Below, one piece after another: positions 8,034-16,817 of a DNA stretch of 64,000 bases (within the stretch, counting starts at the first letter, position 1; each line of letters starts with the position of its first letter). The translations under genes were made by a program, and so were the position numbers. The stretch spans positions 186,001 to 250,000 of the forward strand of contig NZ_BDAM01000007.1 in the NCBI RefSeq assembly GCF_001895045.1, read 5' to 3'. The stretch is from Rhodococcus coprophilus NBRC 100603. GTDB lineage: Bacteria > Actinomycetota > Actinomycetes > Mycobacteriales > Mycobacteriaceae. The notes beneath the pieces are model-generated. The model was given only the letters and a program-made list of their open reading frames with translations, did no database searches and was not told the DNA's origin.

Positions 8034-11000
8034 TCAGTAGACGTCGCGGACGTACCGCTTCTCCGCGACGAGTTGATCGACGTAGGCCGCAGCGGCGTCC
8101 TGATCGAGCCTTCCGTGCGTCTGAACCACCTCGCGGAGCGTCGCGTCGACGTCCTTCGCCATTCGCCCGGCATCGCCGCACACCGCGAAGTGGGCACCGT
8201 CCTCCAGCCACCTCCACAGGTGGGCGCCTTGCTCCCGCATACGGTCCTGGACGTAGACCTTCTGACGCTGGTCGCGCGAGAACGCGAGTTCGAGCTTGGT
8301 GAGAAACCCGTCCGCGTGCATCTGCTCGATCTCGTCGCGGTACAGGTAGTCGGTGTCGGAACGCTGGTCGCCGAAGAAGAGCCAGTTCCGGCCGGTGTGC
8401 CCGGATTCGCGGCGGTCGTGGAGGAATGCCCGGAAAGGGGCGATACCCGTGCCCGGACCCACCATGATCATCGGGGTGTCGCCCGGCGGAAGCCGGAAGT
8501 GCGGGTTGGATTGCACGAAGATGGGGATGTCGACACCCTTGCTGTGATCGGCGAGGAAGCTCGAACACACGCCGGCCCGATCGCGGCCCTCGAAACCGTA
8601 TCGGACCACCGACACGGTGAGTTGCACCTCGCGCGGGTTCGTCTTCGGGCTCGACGAGATCGAGTACATCCTCGGTTGCAGCCGGGTGAGGACAGGGAGC
8701 CATTCCTCGAGCGGCGCCTTGAAGGGGTATTCGGCGATGACGTCCATCGCCTGCCGCCCCCACAGCCACCGCTGCAGCTCGATCTTGTTACCGGGTCGCA
8801 GCAACTTGGCGAGTTCGGCGCTTCCACTCTGGCGTTGTACGAAGCGCAGCAATTCTGTGGTGGTCCTGGTGATGTCGAGATACCGGGCAGCGGCTTCCCG
8901 AAGCCCGACAGTGGGCCGGTCGGGGGTTTCGACAGGCGCTTCCGGATCGAGCGCGGTCACCTGGAGCCATTCGTCGACGGCCTCGGGTCCGTTGGTCGGC
9001 ATGACCCCGAGAGCATCACCCGCAACGTACTCGAATTCCGGGTCGAACAGCTCGAATCCGAACTGCCGCACATCCTTCGACGATCCGGTCGCGCTGAGAG
9101 CCGTGTTGCGCGTCAACCGGGTGACCAACGGAGACTTGCGGGTGTACGCCGGTGCTGCCACCTGGAGCGCGGGCGCGGGCGGCACCTCACCGCGTGCCAC
9201 CAGTTTCTGCACCGCACCGACCCACTCGTTCGCCTTGTCCTCGAAGTCAGGTTCGCACTCCACGCGTGGCACCAGGCGGGTCGCTCCGAGATCGGCAAGG
9301 CGCTCGTCCAGTTTGCGTCCGTAGCCACAGAAGTCGTCGTAGCTCGAGTCGCCGAAAGCCAGGACCGCGTAGCGGGTACCTGCCAGAGCGGGGGCGTCGT
9401 CACCGCTGAGGCGCTTCCAGAAGGCGGAGCCGTTGTCCGGCGCGTCCCCGTCGCCGAATGTGCTTGTCACCAAGAGCAATTCCGGAACATCCACGAGGTC
9501 CGTGACGTTCATCGCCGACATGTCGACGACGGTCGCCGCTCGGCCGGCCGCACGCACACGGTCGGCGCAGACCTCCGCGAAGGACTCGGCGTTGCCGGTC
9601 TGGGATGCCCACGCCACCACGACGGGAGGTTCCGAATCCTCTGCCTCGTCCGACGTCGTTCCGGAGGCATCGCCGGTGGGCCCGTTCGATGCATACATCC
9701 CCGCGAGCAGTCCGTCGAGCCAGGCCCGTGTGGCCGCCGGAAACGGCGCCGAACGCGGCAGGCTCGGCGGGGCCGTGACGTTCGACGAACGCAGCCCTGC
9801 GAGAAGCCCTGCAAGATAATTTCTTTCGTCGTCGCCGAACCGAGGGACCGGCACATCCGCGACCCCGAGTTCCGCCGCGATCCGCCCGATCACCGAATCG
9901 TCCGTGGTGACGGGTGCCGGTTCGGGCGGCACAGCGACCTTTGCCACTGCAACCGCACAGACCTTCAACTCCGGCTGTAAGGAGGCGGGGTCCACGGCGT
10001 CGTTCGTCACCGCGTTGATCGCGCGGTCGTCCCCGAACAGGTCGTTCCAGTGGAACGGGGCGAAACAGTTGCCGGGCATCACCCGATCGGTCACCACCGC
10101 CGGAAGAACGGCACGGCCCCGCCTCGAGGTGATCTCCACCGCGTCACCGTCGGAGATCGAATACCGCACCGCGTCCTCGGGGTTGATCTCCACGAACGGT
10201 CCGGGATCGAGCTTGCCGAGCTTCGCGATCTTGCCCGTCTTGGTGAGTGTGTGCCATTGATGTTGCACCCGTCCGGTATTGAGAACGAACGGGTAGTCGT
10301 CGTCGGGTAGTTCCTCGGCCGGAAGGTGGGGCCGGGCGAAGAATCGACCTCGCCCGTCCGGGGTCGCGAAGGCCAGCTGCGGCACGGATCCGTCCTCGCG
10401 GACCACCAGCGACCGGCTGTTGCCGTCGTTGAGGTACCGCACCGGATTGCGGTCACCGGTGTCCGGGGCGCACGGCCACTGCACGGAACCCTGCCGTAGC
10501 CGGTCGTACGACACACCCCGCAGGTCGTACCCCGTCTGCGGATTCCAGAACTGCTTGATCTCCTCGAAGACCTCCTCGGCACAGGAGTAGGTGAAGGCGT
10601 CCGCGAATCCCATCTCGCAGGCGACCCGCGCGATGATCTGCCAGTCGGGCAGCGCTTCCCCGACCGGTTCCACAGCCTGCTGCAACAGGTTCAGGGTCCG
10701 GTCGGAGCCGATGGTCACGTACTCCGACTCCGCCCACAGCGCGCCGGGCAGGAGAATATCGGCGTACGAGTTGGTTTCGGTCTCGAGAAACACGTCCTGC
10801 GCGATGACCAGATCGGCTTTCTCGAGACCCTCGAGAACGGTCGCCCGGTTCGCGACCGACGCCACCGGGTTGGTGCAGATGATCCAGCAGACCTTGACGT
10901 TTCCCTCCGCCATCTCCCGAAACATGTCGACCGTGCCGGTCCCCGCTTCGGGGCGAAGCGTGCCGGAAGGCAGCGCCCAGCGTTCCTCCACGAACACCCG

Positions 11001-12104
11001 GTCGGTGTCGGAGAGCACGCTGCGTTGACCCGGCAGACCCGGTCCCATGTAACCCATTTCGCGCCCGCCCATCGCGTTGGGCTGACCGGTGAGGGAGAAC
11101 GGGCCACTGCCGGTGCGGCAGATCGCGCCCGTTGCGAGATGCAGATTGCAGATGGCGTTGGTGTTCCAGGTGCCGTGCGTGCTCTGGTTGAGCCCCATCG
11201 TCCAGCAACTCATCCATTCCCCGGCCTCTCCGATCCACCGCGCGGCAGTGCGGATGTCGGACTCCGCAAGGCCGGTGATGCCGGCGACGAGAGCCGGAGG
11301 GTATTCGGCGACGAGCGCCTCCAGGGCTTCCCACCCCTCCGTGTACTCGTCGACGAAGGCTCGATCGACGTGCCCGTTCTCGACGATCAGGTGGAGCAGT
11401 CCGTTGAGCAGCGCGAGGTCGGTACCCGGTGCGATCTGGAGGAACAGGTCGGCCTTGTCCGCAGTCGCGGTGCGGCGCGGGTCGACGACGACGAGTTTCG
11501 CACCGCGCCGGACTCGTTCCATCATCCGCAGGAAGAGAATCGGATGGCAGTCCGCCATGTTCGACCCGGATACGAAGAACAGGTCGGCGTGATCGAAGTC
11601 CTCGTAGGAACCGGGCGGGCCGTCCGATCCGAGCGACTGCTTGTAACCCGTGCCCGCCGACGCCATACACAACCGCGAATTGGATTCGATGCGACTGGTT
11701 CGCAGGAAGCCCTTGGCGAGCTTGTTCGCAAGATACTGCGACTCGAGCGACATCTGACCGGACACGTAGAACGCCACCGCGTCGGGTCCGTGGGTCTCGA
11801 GGATCTCGGACAATCGGCGTGCGGTTTCGGTGATCGCGGCGTCCACCGGCACCGGGGACAGCGTTCCACCTCGGACGTCCCGCACGAAGCCGGTCTCGAG
11901 CCGCCCTCCCGCGGCGAGCATCTCCGCACTCGTCGCGCCCTTGGTGCACAACCGGCCCCTGTTGGTGGGGTGATCCTTGTCGCCGTAGGCCTTGACCACC
12001 CTGCGGGTTCCGGTCTCCGGATCGGTGGCGACGTCGAGCACCATGCCGCACCCGACACCGCAGTAGGAGCAGGCGGTCTTCACCGTCGTGATTGCGTCCT
12101 GCAT
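8034..12104 (-). CDS. nasN: Fused assimilatory nitrate reductase / diflavin (FMN-FAD) reductase
   Basis: 1356 residues; reduces nitrate to nitrite for nitrogen assimilation using NAD(P)H within one polypeptide. Residues 1-690 are the Mo-bis-MGD catalytic domain with an N-terminal [4Fe-4S] set (C12, C15, C19 and C53) and an active-site cysteine in NSRLCMASAGTGYK. A low-complexity linker follows. A flavodoxin domain (PVVVAWASQTGNAESFAEV, about 805-950) and a CysJ-like FAD/NADPH domain come next (RMYSISSSP, MIMVGPGTGIAPFRAFL, C-terminal VAEKRYVRDVY). A diflavin monomeric nitrate reductase of this architecture (NasN) has been described in mycobacteria. TAGGAG precedes the ATG. No nitrite reductase gene is adjacent. 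Confidence 0.93.
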   Translation of the reverse strand: MQDAITTVKTACSYCGVGCGMVLDVATDPETGTRRVVKAYGDKDHPTNRGRLCTKGATSAEMLAAGGRLETGFVRDVRGGTLSPVPVDAAITETARRLSEILETHGPDAVAFYVSGQMSLESQYLANKLAKGFLRTSRIESNSRLCMASAGTGYKQSLGSDGPPGSYEDFDHADLFFVSGSNMADCHPILFLRMMERVRRGAKLVVVDPRRTATADKADLFLQIAPGTDLALLNGLLHLIVENGHVDRAFVDEYTEGWEALEALVAEYPPALVAGITGLAESDIRTAARWIGEAGEWMSCWTMGLNQSTHGTWNTNAICNLHLATGAICRTGSGPFSLTGQPNAMGGREMGYMGPGLPGQRSVLSDTDRVFVEERWALPSGTLRPEAGTGTVDMFREMAEGNVKVCWIICTNPVASVANRATVLEGLEKADLVIAQDVFLETETNSYADILLPGALWAESEYVTIGSDRTLNLLQQAVEPVGEALPDWQIIARVACEMGFADAFTYSCAEEVFEEIKQFWNPQTGYDLRGVSYDRLRQGSVQWPCAPDTGDRNPVRYLNDGNSRSLVVREDGSVPQLAFATPDGRGRFFARPHLPAEELPDDDYPFVLNTGRVQHQWHTLTKTGKIAKLGKLDPGPFVEINPEDAVRYSISDGDAVEITSRRGRAVLPAVVTDRVMPGNCFAPFHWNDLFGDDRAINAVTNDAVDPASLQPELKVCAVAVAKVAVPPEPAPVTTDDSVIGRIAAELGVADVPVPRFGDDERNYLAGLLAGLRSSNVTAPPSLPRSAPFPAATRAWLDGLLAGMYASNGPTGDASGTTSDEAEDSEPPVVVAWASQTGNAESFAEVCADRVRAAGRAATVVDMSAMNVTDLVDVPELLLVTSTFGDGDAPDNGSAFWKRLSGDDAPALAGTRYAVLAFGDSSYDDFCGYGRKLDERLADLGATRLVPRVECEPDFEDKANEWVGAVQKLVARGEVPPAPALQVAAPAYTRKSPLVTRLTRNTALSATGSSKDVRQFGFELFDPEFEYVAGDALGVMPTNGPEAVDEWLQVTALDPEAPVETPDRPTVGLREAAARYLDITRTTTELLRFVQRQSGSAELAKLLRPGNKIELQRWLWGRQAMDVIAEYPFKAPLEEWLPVLTRLQPRMYSISSSPKTNPREVQLTVSVVRYGFEGRDRAGVCSSFLADHSKGVDIPIFVQSNPHFRLPPGDTPMIMVGPGTGIAPFRAFLHDRRESGHTGRNWLFFGDQRSDTDYLYRDEIEQMHADGFLTKLELAFSRDQRQKVYVQDRMREQGAHLWRWLEDGAHFAVCGDAGRMAKDVDATLREVVQTHGRLDQDAAAAYVDQLVAEKRYVRDVY

Positions 12105-12179
12105 CCGAGTCTCCTAGCCGGCACCGTGGTCCCGCCGGTGCCGTCGCCGATACGACGCTCTCCATGCTGCGGACTCGGT

Positions 12180-12195
12180 GTTTCGGATGCGTCAA
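12180..12195 (-). promoter_or_regulatory. Candidate GlnR half-site pair upstream of nitrate reductase
   Basis: Read on the minus strand, TTGAC-GCATCC-GAAAC lies about 75 bases upstream of the nitrate reductase start. The actinobacterial GlnR box is built from GTnAC and GAAAC elements spaced by six bases, so this fits with one mismatch in the first element. GlnR controls nitrate assimilation in Streptomyces and mycobacteria, which makes the position sensible. The second pair of a full four-element box was not recognised. Confidence 0.45.
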
Positions 12196-12264
12196 ACGGG
12201 ATGAGCACGCTGTGACATCTGGCTCACGGGCGACACACGGAGTTGTGAGGTGCCGGAAACAACC

Positions 12265-13719
12265 TCAGGACTTCGGTTGCTGCTCCCACCACTTCAGGAG
12301 TTCGGCCTCGGCTTCGTCGCGGTCGAGAGGACCTCGATCGAGCCGCAGTTCCTTGAGGAACTTCCACGCGCGCCCCACCTCGGGGCCCGGGGGGAGGCCG
12401 AGAATCTCCATGATCGCGTTGCCGTCGAGATCGGGCCGGACCTTCGCGACGCCCTCCTCCTCGGCCAGCCGCGCGATGCGGACCTCCAGGTCGTCGTACG
12501 TGGCCTGCAGGGCGGCGGCGCGCCGCTTGTTGCGGGTCGTGCAATCGGCGCGCACCAGTTTGTGGAGCCGGGGGAGAAGGTCGCCGGCGTCGTGCACGTA
12601 CCGGCGCACCGCCGAGTCCGTCCACTGACCCTTGCCGTAACCGTGGAACCGCAGATGCAGGAACACCAGCTGGCCGACATCCTCGATCATCTGCTTCGGG
12701 TACTTCAGTGCGCGCATCCGCTTGCGCACCAGCTTCGCCCCGACCACCTCATGGTGATGGAAGCTGACCCCACCGCCGGATTCGTTGCGCTTGGTGCCGG
12801 GCTTGCCGATGTCGTGCAGCAGTGCTGCCCAGCGCAGCACCAGGTCGGGATCACCGTCCTCGAGATCGATCGCCTGCGTGAGCACCGTGAGCGAATGCCA
12901 GTACACGTCCTTGTGCTGGTGATGCTCGTCGATCTCGAGCTTCATCGCGGGAATCTCGGGGATCACCCGCTCCGCCAGACCGGTCTCCACCATGCACTCG
13001 ATGCCCTCGACCGGATGGTCTCCCAGGATCAGCTTGTCGAGCTCGGCCCGCACCCGCTCGGCGCTGATGCGCAAAATCTCGTCGGCCATCTCCTGGATCG
13101 CCGTGTGGACGCGGTCGGCGAGCGTGAAACCCAGCTGCGAAACGAAGCGCGCCGCGCGCAACATCCGCAGCGGGTCGTCCTCGAACGAATCCTCCGGTCG
13201 CGCAGGTGTGTCGAGTACGCCCGCGAGCAGCGCATCCATTCCGCCCAGGGGGTCGACGAACTCACCGGCGCCGTCCGGGCCGATCCGGACTGCCATCGCG
13301 TTGACGGTGAAGTCGCGTCGGACCAGGTCCTCTTCGAGACTCGTGCCGTATTCGACGACGGGATGCCGGGTCACGCGGTCGTACGCGTCGCTGCGGAAGG
13401 TGGTGATCTCGAGTTGCTCGGATCCCTTGGCCGCGCTGACCGTGCCGAAGTCGATACCCGTGTCCCACTGATGGTCCACGAACCCGCGCAACAGCTCCTG
13501 GACCTTCTCGGGCCGCGCATCAGTGGTGAAGTCGAGATCGGTGCCCAGCCGACCGAGCACGGCGTCACGGACGCTGCCACCCACGAGATACAGCTCGTGG
13601 CCGGCCTCGGCGAACCGTGCGCCGAGAGGGGCCAGGACATCGGACAACGAGCGCAGAGTGACGTCGGCTCCGGCGAGCAACCGGGTTCGGCGGTCGGGAT
13701 CTGCGGTGGGTGAGTTCAC
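12265..13719 (-). CDS. pcnA: CCA tRNA nucleotidyltransferase
   Basis: Adds or repairs the 3' CCA end of tRNA. 484 residues from the GTG at 13719, the usual length for the actinobacterial protein. The class II nucleotidyltransferase head has GGSVRD at 47-52 and the catalytic DLD at 61-63. The RRDFTVNAMA segment and the neck region (DDPLRMLRAARF) follow. The C-terminal part carries an HD domain with LLHDIGKPGTKR and FHHHEVVG. The gene is divergent from the nudix gene across about 75 bases. This arrangement next to a nudix gene and murJ is conserved in mycobacteria and relatives. Confidence 0.93.
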   Translation of the reverse strand: MNSPTADPDRRTRLLAGADVTLRSLSDVLAPLGARFAEAGHELYLVGGSVRDAVLGRLGTDLDFTTDARPEKVQELLRGFVDHQWDTGIDFGTVSAAKGSEQLEITTFRSDAYDRVTRHPVVEYGTSLEEDLVRRDFTVNAMAVRIGPDGAGEFVDPLGGMDALLAGVLDTPARPEDSFEDDPLRMLRAARFVSQLGFTLADRVHTAIQEMADEILRISAERVRAELDKLILGDHPVEGIECMVETGLAERVIPEIPAMKLEIDEHHQHKDVYWHSLTVLTQAIDLEDGDPDLVLRWAALLHDIGKPGTKRNESGGGVSFHHHEVVGAKLVRKRMRALKYPKQMIEDVGQLVFLHLRFHGYGKGQWTDSAVRRYVHDAGDLLPRLHKLVRADCTTRNKRRAAALQATYDDLEVRIARLAEEEGVAKVRPDLDGNAIMEILGLPPGPEVGRAWKFLKELRLDRGPLDRDEAEAELLKWWEQQPKS

Positions 13720-13794
13720 GTCTTTGCACCTTACCGAGCAGGGCGTTCGTGTGGTTGAGCCGGGACCGACGGCGCTACATCTACTATCTATTAG

Positions 13795-14400
13795 GTGTCG
13801 CCCGCCGAACGTGCCAATCGCAACCGCCGCAGCTCGCGGCGTCGTGGCACGAGCGCGAAAAAGGCTGCTCAGGGGGGAGCCCCGGGCGCTCCGGGCGCTC
13901 CGGTCCCGCGCCTGCGCACCGTCAGGGAGACCTCCGCGGGCGGGCTCGTCGTCGACGGACTCGGTGGCCCACCCGACAAGTTGTGCGCCGCACTCATCGG
14001 ACGCACCGATCGCCGCGGCCGGCTTCTGTGGTCGCTGCCGAAAGGCCACATCGAACACGGCGAAACCGCCGAGATGACGGCGATGCGCGAAGTGCACGAA
14101 GAAACCGGCGTACGGAGCACAGTGCTCGCCGAGCTCGGCAGCATCGACTACTGGTTCGTCACCGAAGGCCGCCGGGTCCACAAGACGGTGCACCACTACC
14201 TTCTGCGCTACCTCGGCGGCGAACTGTCGGACGCAGACGTAGAAGTCACCGAAGTCGCATGGGTGCCGCTCCGAGAGCTCCGGTCACGACTCGCCTACGC
14301 GGACGAACGTAAGCTCGCCGACGTCGCAGACCAACTCATTGCGGAGATGCATCCCGAGGTGCGTCCCCGCACCGACGAACCGGGGGCCCATCTCGGATGA
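13795..14400 (+). CDS. Nudix hydrolase (MutT4-like)
   Basis: 201 residues from a GTG start. An arginine- and glycine-rich N-terminal tail (1-40) precedes a nudix fold. The nudix box runs from G84 to V106 and contains [15 protein letters not shown] and the required glutamates. The position between pcnA and the DUF6049-like gene matches the mycobacterial gene annotated mutT4. The substrate is unproven; nucleotide-sugar, dinucleoside or 8-oxo-dNTP hydrolysis are all possible. The stop overlaps the next gene by ATGA, which suggests cotranscription with the murJ operon. Confidence 0.85.
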   Translation: MSPAERANRNRRSSRRRGTSAKKAAQGGAPGAPGAPVPRLRTVRETSAGGLVVDGLGGPPDKLCAALIGRTDRRGRLLWSLPKGHIEHGETAEMTAMREVHEETGVRSTVLAELGSIDYWFVTEGRRVHKTVHHYLLRYLGGELSDADVEVTEVAWVPLRELRSRLAYADERKLADVADQLIAEMHPEVRPRTDEPGAHLG

Positions 14401-16817
14401 CGGTGGTGGTTTCCCGGGCGGGTGCCGCGGTTCTGGCCGTGCTCGCGCTCGTTCTCACGACGATCGGTGTGGCGATTCCGGCACCCGTGTCGGCTCAGCC
14501 GACCTCCGAAGGCCCCGAGTTCCTCGAGTTGGCAATCGACGAGATCACCCCATCGGTGGTGTCGCTCACCAGCGAATCGGTGGTCACCGTCAAGGGCACC
14601 GTCACCAATGTCGGCGACCGCGACGTCGAGGACGTCTGGGTGCGGCTCCAGCGGGCACCCGTCATCTCCGACCCCGCCGCATTGCGCACCTCGCTCTCCC
14701 TCGACCAGTCGGGGTTCGACACCGTCGGTGAATTCGAGGAGGTGACCGACCGGCTCGGCCAGGGCGACCGGGTCGATTTCACGATCGAACTACCTCTCCG
14801 CTCCGAAGCCGAACCGTCGCTCGGTATCGACACTCCGGGCGTCTATCCGTTGCTCGTCAATGTCAACGGCTCACCCGAGTACGGGGGACAGGCCCGGCTG
14901 GACGATGCACGCTTTCTCCTGCCCGTTCTCGGCATACCCGCAGGCCAGGACACCAGTGGCCCACGAACCTCCGCGGCTGCGGAGTCGGGCGGGACGGGCA
15001 GCACCACGCCCCGCAGCGCGGCCGACACCTTTCCCGCCGTACCTCCCGACGTGTCGCGTCCCGTCGCCGTCTCGATGCTGTGGCCCCTCGCCGACAAGCC
15101 CCGGCTGGCATCGGGTGTCCCCGGCTCGGTGACCGAACCGGTGCGCCTCGTCGACGACGTGCTCGCCACGTCGCTCGCCGACGGAGGACGGCTCGACGGG
15201 CTGTTGCGTGCCGCCGAGCAGGCGCTGGAGACGGACCCGCGCGTCACGGAAGGGATGTGCCTGGCCGTCGACCCCGACCTGCTGGTCACCGTGACCAACA
15301 TGACCCGGGACTACCTCGTCGTGGACGACCCCGCCGATCCGATGGGTGACGCTCAGCCGGGATCGGGCACCGACGCGGCGATAGCCTGGCTCGGACGGAT
15401 CCGGAATCTGGCTGCGTCCATGTGCACGGTCGCGGTGCCGTTCGCCCAGGTGGATCTCACCGCGCTCGCTGAACTGGACGACCCGTCGCTGAACGTTCCC
15501 GCGCTCGAATCCCCGCGCACCATCATCGACACGATCCTCAGGACCACGTCTCTCCCCGACGTCGTCTGGCCCGATTCGGGAGTCCTCACCGAGAAAGCCG
15601 GACTCCTCGCCGCCGCGAACGGCCCGGTCACAGCGCTCCTCGCGGATACCGCGGTGGAGGACGGGAGGGCCGGCATGAGCGGCCTGCCCCCGCGCAACGC
15701 CGTCCGTGTGTCCGGAGTCGACGGACTGACCGCGGGCCTGTTCGACGCTTCGGCGGCAGCCGCCCTCGCGGGGATGGGCTACGAACCGTCGACCCCGTCG
15801 TTCGTGACCAAGTCCGCACGCTACGAACTCGGCAACGACTCCGCGACCGCGCGCCTCCAGGACGCGCTCGGCGCGCTGGCCTGGCCCGCGCTTACTCCGT
15901 CCGTGAGCGAAGCGACAGGACTGCCCCTGCCCCCCGCGGGCCGGTCCGTGCTGTTCGCTCCGCCCCAGGTGTGGACACCGTCCCCTGAGGAGGCGTCGGC
16001 GACCCTGTCGATGGTCTCGTCCCTGGTTCGTTCCGGCACCGCGACGGCACGTCCCTTCGCCGAGTTCGTGGCGGCGGCCGCCGCGACCGCCGACGACCCG
16101 ATCGCGTCCGCGCTCTCCTATCCGGAGCAGGCGATCACCGACGGGGCGTCGGCAGAGGTGCTCACGATCGCTGCCGAACAGCCACCGCGACTCGACGCCC
16201 TCCAGGCTGCGATGGTCGAGGATCTCCAGGCTCAGCTGACACCGCAGGAGTTCCTCGCGCCGCTGCGGGAGGATCTGTTGCGCGCGATGTCGTCCGCGGG
16301 ACGTCGTGGTCAAGATCCCGAGGGAGCAGCCGACGCTGCGGATCTGCGCGCTGTGGAAGTCGAGGAGGCCGTGGACGGAATGTTCGCGGGAGTGACAGTC
16401 CTCTCACCGGGCGGTGTGTACACCCTGACTTCCGAACAGAGTCCCCTACTGTTGGTAGCGCGCAACGATCTGCCCGTGGGCATCACAGTGCGGTTGAATG
16501 TGGACGCGCCGGCGGCGATGGAGATCACCGATATCGGACCGACCCAGCTTCCTCCGCGCGGTAGTCGCACTCTGACGGTGCCCGCTCAGATCAGCGACTC
16601 GCGGAAGCTCTCGCTCGAGTTCTCGCTCACCACGGACTCCGGCCTGTCTCTCGGCAGTCCGACCAACGTGACGGTACGTTCCAATGCGTATGGCCGGATT
16701 CTCGCGATCGTCACGGGCTGTGCGGGAGCGCTCCTGCTGTTCCTGGCGGGCAGGCGGCTTCTGCACCGGTTCCGCGGGGAACCGGATCCAGCCGACGAAG
16801 GGTACGAACGAGAATGA
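14397..16817 (+). CDS. DUF6049-type secreted, membrane-anchored protein (Rv3909-like)
   Basis: 806 residues. It has an N-terminal signal sequence ([28 protein letters not shown]), a large extracytoplasmic region and a single C-terminal helix ([18 protein letters not shown]) followed by a basic cytoplasmic tail. The first 130 mature residues look like an immunoglobulin-like beta domain ([27 protein letters not shown]). The middle has no recognisable catalytic motif. The gene sits between the nudix gene and murJ, overlapping both by four bases, as the homologue does in Mycobacterium. The function is unknown; the coupling to MurJ suggests a part in cell-wall precursor export or its control. Confidence 0.75.
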   Translation: MTVVVSRAGAAVLAVLALVLTTIGVAIPAPVSAQPTSEGPEFLELAIDEITPSVVSLTSESVVTVKGTVTNVGDRDVEDVWVRLQRAPVISDPAALRTSLSLDQSGFDTVGEFEEVTDRLGQGDRVDFTIELPLRSEAEPSLGIDTPGVYPLLVNVNGSPEYGGQARLDDARFLLPVLGIPAGQDTSGPRTSAAAESGGTGSTTPRSAADTFPAVPPDVSRPVAVSMLWPLADKPRLASGVPGSVTEPVRLVDDVLATSLADGGRLDGLLRAAEQALETDPRVTEGMCLAVDPDLLVTVTNMTRDYLVVDDPADPMGDAQPGSGTDAAIAWLGRIRNLAASMCTVAVPFAQVDLTALAELDDPSLNVPALESPRTIIDTILRTTSLPDVVWPDSGVLTEKAGLLAAANGPVTALLADTAVEDGRAGMSGLPPRNAVRVSGVDGLTAGLFDASAAAALAGMGYEPSTPSFVTKSARYELGNDSATARLQDALGALAWPALTPSVSEATGLPLPPAGRSVLFAPPQVWTPSPEEASATLSMVSSLVRSGTATARPFAEFVAAAAATADDPIASALSYPEQAITDGASAEVLTIAAEQPPRLDALQAAMVEDLQAQLTPQEFLAPLREDLLRAMSSAGRRGQDPEGAADAADLRAVEVEEAVDGMFAGVTVLSPGGVYTLTSEQSPLLLVARNDLPVGITVRLNVDAPAAMEITDIGPTQLPPRGSRTLTVPAQISDSRKLSLEFSLTTDSGLSLGSPTNVTVRSNAYGRILAIVTGCAGALLLFLAGRRLLHRFRGEPDPADEGYERE

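Noticed and set aside
12211-12227. TGTGA...TCAC near the nitrate reductase promoter, at first read as a CRP site
   Set aside because: The spacer between GTGA and TCAC is eight bases, not six, and the final A is absent.
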